From Pseudomonas sp. B21-023 (GTDB taxonomy: Bacteria > Pseudomonadota > Gammaproteobacteria > Pseudomonadales > Pseudomonadaceae): a stretch of DNA of 64,000 nucleotides. Position numbers and translations under genes: made by a program. The stretch lies in assembly GCF_024749165.1 (NCBI RefSeq), contig NZ_CP087190.1:4747501-4811500 (forward strand). The letters are read 5' to 3'. Of the stretch, positions 63,308 through 64,000 are shown piece after piece (positions within the stretch are counted from its first letter, which is position 1; each line of letters begins with the position of its first letter). A model generated the notes under the pieces. That model searched no databases. It was not told the origin of the DNA and worked only from the letters and a program-made list of their open reading frames with translations.

Positions 63308-64000
63308 GCCAGCCCCTCCGCTGCCTGGGCGAACAGGCGCCCGCGTTCTTCAAAGTTCTTGAACATGTCGAGGCTGGCGCAGGCCGGCGACAGCAGCACC
63401 GCGTCACCGGCGCGGGCCAGCTCGGCGCAACGCTGCACGGCCTCATCAAGGGTCTGCACGGGCACCAGTTGCACGGCATCCTTCAGGGTTTCGGCCAGGC
63501 GTTCGGCATCGCGACCGATCAGCACCACGGCGCGACAATGCTGCGCCACCGGGGTACGCAAGGCCGCAAAATCGGCGCCTTTGCCATCGCCGCCGGCGAT
63601 CAGCACCAGTTTGCCCTCGATATCGGCGCCCAGGCCTTCGATCGCCGCCAGCGCGGCACCGACGTTGGTGGCCTTGGAATCGTCGTACCAGTTCACGCCG
63701 TTGCGCTCGCGCACCCACTGGCAACGATGGGCCAGGCCCTTGAATTCGCGCAGGGCTTCGAGCATCGGCGCGAACGGCAGGCCGACGGCATGGCCGAGAG
63801 CCAGGGCAGCCAGGGCGTTGCTGTGATTGTGAGCACCACGGATCTTCAACTCGCGCACCGGCATGAGGGTCTGGAACTCGAACGCCAGGTATTTCTCGCC
63901 ATCCACTTCACGCAGGCCGAAGGCCTTGAAGTCCGGCGCGTTGAGGCCAAAGGTCCAGCACGGCCGGCCTTCGACCGGCAACGGACGGCTCAGGGCATCC
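63304..64000 (-). CDS. murD: UDP-N-acetylmuramoylalanine--D-glutamate ligase MurD (3' part, cut by window edge)
   Basis: C-terminal half of MurD (about 232 residues visible of about 448). Visible features are ELKIRGAHNHSNALAALALG (substrate loop), NWYDDSKATNVGAALAAIEG (ATP-binding), and GGDGKGADFAALRTP; the end is SPACASLDMFKNFEERG. The N-terminal Rossmann domain and P-loop lie beyond base 64000. Its stop overlaps the ftsW start (ATGA). Confidence 0.95.
   Translation of the reverse strand, partial: DALSRPLPVEGRPCWTFGLNAPDFKAFGLREVDGEKYLAFEFQTLMPVRELKIRGAHNHSNALAALALGHAVGLPFAPMLEALREFKGLAHRCQWVRERNGVNWYDDSKATNVGAALAAIEGLGADIEGKLVLIAGGDGKGADFAALRTPVAQHCRAVVLIGRDAERLAETLKDAVQLVPVQTLDEAVQRCAELARAGDAVLLSPACASLDMFKNFEERGRLFAQAAEGLA

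Overview
The window is a contiguous piece of core chromosome from a fluorescent Pseudomonas, most likely of the P. putida group. The evidence is the high GC content, the lpt-rpoN-PTS(Ntr) block, the Fur-controlled fagA-fumC-orfX-sodA operon, the ColRS locus, the complete dcw-lpxC-secA order, and many Pseudomonas-type REP palindromes. I see no rRNA, tRNA, CRISPR array, insertion sequence, prophage or integrase. About 58 protein genes fill nearly all of the sequence, including two cut by the window edges (kdsD and murD).

Layout. 1-6742 (+): kdsD', kdsC, lptC, lptA, lptB, rpoN, hpf, ptsN, rapZ, ptsO, which cover Kdo synthesis and LPS transport, sigma-54, ribosome hibernation and the nitrogen PTS. 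6776-10607 (-): an iron-starvation operon fagA-fumC-orfX-sodA followed by a ZIP metal transporter, with a good Fur box over its promoter. 10755-24000: pmbA and tldD (protease pair), yjgA/darP, a nitrilase-family amidase, yhdP, rng, maf and mreD-mreC-mreB, all on the minus strand except yjgA. 24068-29240 (+): gatCAB, an RlpA-like lipoprotein, a CaCA antiporter and a carboxymuconolactone-decarboxylase-like protein. 29298-33928: the ColRS envelope-stress locus (small secreted protein, inaA, methyltransferase, colS and colR on minus; a PAP2 phosphatase divergent). 34012-43753: groEL-groES, fxsA, a HugZ-like protein, an outer-membrane DUF481 protein, an alkyltransferase-like protein, ampG, an MdfA-like exporter, an MscS channel and yajQ. 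43855-49118: a ketopantoate-reductase-like gene, an orphan sensor kinase, a cobalamin adenosyltransferase, a Nudix-ThiE fusion and a glutathione transferase. 49213-64000: argJ, secA, dciA, lpxC and the dcw genes ftsZ, ftsA, ftsQ, ddl, murC, murG, ftsW, murD'.

Much of the window serves the cell envelope: LPS export and lipid A synthesis, peptidoglycan precursors, division and elongation machinery, muropeptide recycling, protein export, and a metal-sensing system that adjusts the outer membrane. I did not find a wholly new system. The most useful leads are small: mreC and the CaCA antiporter gene both appear to start at ATT; a terminator-like hairpin lies between mreB and mreC; ColR-box-like sites sit upstream of the PAP2 gene and the methyltransferase gene; a 76-residue secreted protein is translationally coupled to inaA; a Fur-like site lies before the HugZ-like gene; and two families of paired REP palindromes occupy intergenic gaps. 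The colRS-groESL adjacency agrees, as far as I recall, with P. aeruginosa PAO1 and differs from P. putida KT2440.
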